DNA of 64,000 nucleotides, from assembly GCA_947627175.1 (NCBI GenBank), contig CANQVA010000003.1, forward strand, positions 62,001-126,000. Reading direction: 5' to 3'. Source of the DNA: an uncultured Ruminococcus sp. (lineage in GTDB: Bacteria; Bacillota; Clostridia; Oscillospirales; Ruminococcaceae). Both the position numbers and the translations under genes were made by a program. A model generated the notes under the pieces. It worked only from the letters and a program-made list of their open reading frames with translations. It did no database searches and was not told the origin of the DNA. This document shows, in pieces, positions 60,672 through 64,000 of this stretch (positions are counted from its first letter, which is position 1; each line of letters opens with the position of its first letter).

Positions 60672-61802
60672 ATGTTTAAATTACTTAAAACTGAAAACAA
60701 AGCACGGCGTGGAACGTTTGAAACCGTTCACGGAACTTTTCAGACACCGTGTTTCATGAATGTCGGTACTTCCGCCGCTATAAAAGGCGGTATATCGTCT
60801 GTTGACCTGAAAGAACTGAAAACGCAGGTTGAACTCTGTAATACATATCATCTGCATTTACGTCCGACAGATAAAGTAATAAAAGAAATGGGCGGACTGC
60901 ATAAATTCATGAATTGGGATAAACCTATTCTTACCGATTCAGGCGGATTTCAAGTATTTTCACTTGCCAAACTCCGTAAGATAAAAGAAGAAGGCGTTTA
61001 TTTTGCGTCACATATAGACGGTCATAGAATTTTCATGGGGCCTGAAGAAAGTATGCAGATACAGTCAAATTTAGGTTCTACTATTGCTATGGCTTTTGAT
61101 GAGTGTATTGAAAATCCCTCACCATATAAATATGTTCTTAATTCCGTTGAACGTACTACTCGTTGGCTTTACCGCTGTAAAGAGGAAATGACACGCCTGA
61201 ACAGTCTACATGATACAATAAATAAAAATCAGATGCTTTTCGGCATAAATCAGGGTTCGACGTTTGACGACTTACGAATAAAACATATGAAAGATATTGC
61301 TGAACTTGACCTTGACGGTTATGCTATAGGCGGACTTGCCGTCGGTGAGGAAACTTCCGAAATGTACCGAATTATAGAAGTTGTAGAACCTTATATGCCT
61401 GTAAACAAGCCCCGTTATCTTATGGGAGTTGGTACACCATCAAATATTATTGAAGGCGTTGCACGTGGTGTTGATATGTTTGATTGTGTTATGCCGAGCA
61501 GAAACGCACGCCATGCCACTGTTTTTACATGGAGTGGTATAATGCATCTGGGAAACAAGTGCTATGAAACAGACCCCCTTTCCATTGATGAACAATGCGA
61601 CTGCCCGACTTGCCGTAATTTTTCAAGGGCATATATACGACACCTTTTCAAAGCAAATGAACAGCTTGCAGGAAGACTTGCTGTACAGCATAATCTTTAT
61701 TTCTACAATACACTTGCGGAAAAAATCCGTGAGGCAATTGACAATGACGAATTTGAACAGTTCAGAAAAAAATATTCAGAACTGCTTGCGACGAGAATTT
61801 AA
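60672..61802 (+). CDS. tgt: tRNA-guanine transglycosylase (queuine/preQ1)
   Basis: Tgt swaps guanine 34 for preQ1 in GUN-anticodon tRNAs. ETVHGTFQTPCFMNVGTSAAIKG, LTDSGGFQVFSLAKLRKIKEEGV with the catalytic Asp, LDGYAIGGLAVGEE, YLMGVGTPSNIIEGVARGVDMFDCVMPSRNARH with the second catalytic Asp, and a late C-D-C-x-x-C zinc motif (QCDCPTC) are all present. The ATG at 60672 has AAGGAG seven bases upstream and gives 376 aa, the usual length. The track's 61-residue longer start crosses the riboswitch region of the other strand and is rejected. queA follows two genes later. Confidence 0.96.
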   Translation: MFKLLKTENKARRGTFETVHGTFQTPCFMNVGTSAAIKGGISSVDLKELKTQVELCNTYHLHLRPTDKVIKEMGGLHKFMNWDKPILTDSGGFQVFSLAKLRKIKEEGVYFASHIDGHRIFMGPEESMQIQSNLGSTIAMAFDECIENPSPYKYVLNSVERTTRWLYRCKEEMTRLNSLHDTINKNQMLFGINQGSTFDDLRIKHMKDIAELDLDGYAIGGLAVGEETSEMYRIIEVVEPYMPVNKPRYLMGVGTPSNIIEGVARGVDMFDCVMPSRNARHATVFTWSGIMHLGNKCYETDPLSIDEQCDCPTCRNFSRAYIRHLFKANEQLAGRLAVQHNLYFYNTLAEKIREAIDNDEFEQFRKKYSELLATRI

Positions 61803-61835
61803 AAAAATAAATGAAAATTTAAGGAGGAAATTTTT

Positions 61836-62210
61836 ATGGAACTTTCAGTTTTTTTCAAAAGTGTTATAGATACAGACGATATGCCTGTTGTTATATGCGA
61901 CACGGATAATATTATTATATACATGAATCCGTCAGCCGTTGAAAACTACGCTAAAAGAGGCGGTGCTTCACTTATCGGTCATTCTATACTTGCCTGTCAT
62001 AATGAAGAATCAAACAGCGTTATAAAAATGGCTGTTTCATGGTTCAAAGAAAGCACAAAAAATGACAAAGTCTTTACACTCCATAAGGACAAAGAAAACA
62101 AAGATATATATATTGTTGCCCTGCGTGACGGTGACGGCAAATTTATCGGATATTACGAAAAGCATGAATGCCGTAATCCCGAAACTTCACCACGCTATGA
62201 TATGGATTGA
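61836..62210 (+). CDS. small PAS-domain protein
   Basis: The 124-aa protein is nearly all one PAS domain: [60 protein letters not shown], then strands [21 protein letters not shown] and [11 protein letters not shown]. The C-H-N-x-x-S motif after the helix is typical of the short PAS proteins of Clostridia. It may bind a small ligand or a cofactor. It stands between tgt and queA with an AGGAGG before the ATG, so it is in the queuosine transcript. There is no output domain. Confidence 0.85.
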   Translation: MELSVFFKSVIDTDDMPVVICDTDNIIIYMNPSAVENYAKRGGASLIGHSILACHNEESNSVIKMAVSWFKESTKNDKVFTLHKDKENKDIYIVALRDGDGKFIGYYEKHECRNPETSPRYDMD

Positions 62211-62232
62211 TTTTTTAAGGAGATACTTTTTT

Positions 62233-63264
62233 ATGGAACTGCTTAAATCTGATTTTTATTATGATTTGCCGGAAGAACTTATTGCACAAACTCCTGTAGA
62301 GCCACGAAACGCTTCAAGAATGATGTGTGTAAACCGTCAGACCGGTTCGGTTGAACACGACCATTTCTATAACTTATGCAGTCACCTTAAAAAAGGTGAT
62401 TTACTGGTGATGAACGATTCAAGAGTTATTCCGGCAAGGCTTTACGGCGAAAAAATCGAAAACGGAACTTTTATTGAATTTCTTCTTCTTGAACAAAAAG
62501 GCGATAAACTTTGGGAAATTATATGCCGTCCTGCAAAAAAAGCTAAAAAAGGCGTGAAATTTTCTTTCGGCAATGGTCGGCTTATTGCAGAAGTAATTGA
62601 AGTTAAAGACGACGGAAACAGAATTGTCAGATTTGAATGTGGGGGAAATTTTTTCACTGCCCTTGAAGATATAGGACAAATGCCGTTACCACCATACATT
62701 ACAAAAAAACTTGAAAACAATGAACGCTATCAGACAGTATATTCACGTGAACTCGGTTCAGCCGCCGCACCTACTGCCGGACTTCATTTCACCTCCGAAA
62801 TGATTGACGAACTTCACGCAAAAGGCATTAAAACGGCTTTTGTAACACTTCATGTAGGACTTGGAACTTTCCGCCCCGTAAAAGAAGATAATGTCCTCAA
62901 TCACAAAATGCACAGTGAACACTATTTTCTGCCAAAGGAAACAGCCGACTTAATAAACGAAACAAAAGCCGACGGCGGACGTGTTATAGCTGTAGGCACT
63001 ACAGCTTGCCGCACCCTTGAAAGCGTTGCGACTTTCTATAACGAAATTTCCGCACATGAGGGTTATACGGATATTTTTATTTATCCCTCGTATAAATTCA
63101 AGTGCATTGACGGTCTTATTACTAATTTCCACTTGCCCGAAAGTACGTTGATTATGCTTGTATCTGCTTTTATGGGCTATGAAAATACTATGAATGCGTA
63201 TAAAATCGCCGTTGACGAAAAATACAGATTTTTCAGTTTCGGTGACTGTATGTGTATTCTGTAA
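62233..63264 (+). CDS. queA: S-adenosylmethionine:tRNA ribosyltransferase-isomerase
   Basis: QueA builds epoxyqueuosine on preQ1-tRNA using the ribosyl part of [30 protein letters not shown] is the family start, [16 protein letters not shown] and [15 protein letters not shown] are its two signatures, and [11 protein letters not shown] follows. The length is 343 aa from the ATG at 62233, with AAGGAG ten bases upstream; the 57-residue track extension lies in the PAS gene. It follows that gene by 22 nt and precedes a HAD phosphatase gene. The whole row is a queuosine operon. Confidence 0.96.
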   Translation: MELLKSDFYYDLPEELIAQTPVEPRNASRMMCVNRQTGSVEHDHFYNLCSHLKKGDLLVMNDSRVIPARLYGEKIENGTFIEFLLLEQKGDKLWEIICRPAKKAKKGVKFSFGNGRLIAEVIEVKDDGNRIVRFECGGNFFTALEDIGQMPLPPYITKKLENNERYQTVYSRELGSAAAPTAGLHFTSEMIDELHAKGIKTAFVTLHVGLGTFRPVKEDNVLNHKMHSEHYFLPKETADLINETKADGGRVIAVGTTACRTLESVATFYNEISAHEGYTDIFIYPSYKFKCIDGLITNFHLPESTLIMLVSAFMGYENTMNAYKIAVDEKYRFFSFGDCMCIL

Positions 63265-63279
63265 AAAGGAGAAATAATT

Positions 63280-63921
63280 ATGATAACCGCTATTTTTGAC
63301 CTTGACGGCACTCTTGCCGATACCTTGTATGACCTTGCCGACGCTACAAATTTCGCCCTTGAAAAACTCGGCTATCCGACTCACCCTTACGAAAAATATA
63401 ATAAATTCGTCGGAAACGGCGTTCAGAAACTCTGTTACCGTGCATTGCCCGATGACAAAAAAGACGATACAGAAAAACTTATTGAAATCTTCAGCGACTA
63501 CTACGGAAAGCATTTTCTTGACAAAACAAGCCTGTATGACGGCATGAAAAATTGTCTTGACATTCTCAGTGAAAATAATGTAATTCTTGCCGTTGCAACA
63601 AACAAACCGCAGAATTTCGCACAACAGATTGTATCTGAACTTCTGCCTGAATACAATTTTATAAAAGTTCTCGGCGGTTGCAGTGAACGTCCGAAAAAAC
63701 CCGATACCGCAATTATATCAGAAATAATTTCGGAACTTCCCGAAGATAATCATATATTTATGATTGGTGACAGCAATGTTGATATTCAGACCGCCAAAAA
63801 TGCAGAAATATCTTCAATTGGCTGTGTGTGGGGATTCAGAGGACGTGAGGAACTTGAAAATGCGGGTGCGGACTTCATAGCAGAAACACCGTCCGATATA
63901 GCAGAATTTATACTTAAATGA
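63280..63921 (+). CDS. HAD hydrolase, phosphoglycolate phosphatase-like
   Basis: IFDLDGTLADTLYDLADATNFAL is motif I, LAVATNKPQ is motif II, the conserved Lys is in RPKKPD and MIGDSNVDIQTAKNAEI is motif III/IV. The helical cap contains the GNGVQKLCYRAL stretch, close to Gph-type phosphatases with G-x-G-x-x-x-L. So it probably acts on 2-phosphoglycolate or a related small phosphate. The length is 213 aa. It lies 15 nt after queA, and its stop overlaps the next gene start by 4 nt (ATGA). Confidence 0.9.
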   Translation: MITAIFDLDGTLADTLYDLADATNFALEKLGYPTHPYEKYNKFVGNGVQKLCYRALPDDKKDDTEKLIEIFSDYYGKHFLDKTSLYDGMKNCLDILSENNVILAVATNKPQNFAQQIVSELLPEYNFIKVLGGCSERPKKPDTAIISEIISELPEDNHIFMIGDSNVDIQTAKNAEISSIGCVWGFRGREELENAGADFIAETPSDIAEFILK

Positions 63922-64000
63922 AAATACTTGTAATTGCCGACGAGGAAAGCCGTTCACTATGGGACTACTGGGACAAATCCAAAACCGACGGTATAGACCT
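63918..64000 (+). CDS. metallophosphoesterase-like protein (5' end only)
   Basis: The ATG overlaps the HAD stop by 4 nt and the frame is open to the window edge. The 27 complete residues begin MKILVIADEESRSLWDYWD and end TDGIDL. This resembles a group of Clostridia metallophosphoesterases that begin KILVIADEES and then continue to a GD metal motif, which is beyond the window. The assignment is therefore tentative and rests on the start only. Confidence 0.5.
   Translation, partial: MKILVIADEESRSLWDYWDKSKTDGID

Overview
The window looks like a chromosomal segment of a low-GC Gram-positive anaerobe of the class Clostridia, most likely a Ruminococcus-like member of the Oscillospiraceae. This is an inference from gene content and style. 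The DNA is AT-rich with AGGAGG-type ribosome sites and TTGACA-17-TATAAT promoters. There are many lipoproteins with short Cys lipoboxes and Thr/Glu-rich linkers, a lysine riboswitch, a BirA-type operator and acetate and lactate fermentation genes. No rRNA, tRNA, CRISPR array or intact mobile element was seen. About 60 genes are packed tightly, most on the minus strand.

Layout. 1-9 kb (minus): the start of a TIM-barrel/AMP-ligase fusion, a small protein, a YdcF-type membrane protein, a PHP phosphoesterase, a tRNA/rRNA modification block (rsmI, TrmN6-like, mnmA), a HAD hydrolase, a C39-like lipoprotein and tmcAL. 9-15 kb (plus): ackA, a CopZ-like protein, a MATE exporter and a CtpE-like P-type ATPase. 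15-21 kb: bioY under a BirA-like operator, a C-terminally truncated MocR regulator and two back-to-back ECF sigma / membrane partner modules. 21-29 kb (minus): MATE, ldh, a UDP-sugar pyrophosphorylase, a heterodimeric ABC exporter and a lipoprotein. 29-37 kb (minus): a tnpB remnant, then the trmB-(67 aa)-pyrC-pyrF-carA-carB operon. 37-43 kb (minus): a cytidine-deaminase-like protein with a PQQGY-rich tail, then a TerY-P type signalling operon (zinc ribbon-LRR, kinase, VWA, PP2C). 44-52 kb: a sugar-binding lipoprotein paired with a membrane GGDEF protein that has a decayed motif, a CMP-kinase-like protein, an SLC13 permease, rtcB behind a leader peptide and terminator, and a cytosolic PBP-GGDEF protein. 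52-56 kb: a large solute-binding lipoprotein, then a two-gene XRE/lipoprotein cassette flanked by 51-bp direct repeats. 56-60 kb (minus): a lysine operon (asd, GNAT, dapA, zinc-ribbon protein, dapB, hotdog) under a lysine riboswitch. 60-64 kb (plus): tgt, a PAS protein, queA, a HAD phosphatase and the start of a metallophosphoesterase.

How it fits together. The core content is housekeeping: pyrimidine, lysine and queuosine synthesis, tRNA modification and fermentation. Signalling genes are interleaved with it: two ECF sigma modules, a Ser/Thr phosphorylation triad, two GGDEF proteins linked to sugar-binding folds, and a PAS protein. The items most worth a second look are the rtcB attenuator-like leader, the TerY-P operon with its zinc ribbon-LRR partner, the deaminase-like Q-rich protein, the SBP/degenerate-GGDEF pair and the repeat-flanked cassette. 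All calls come from reading the sequence; no database search was run.
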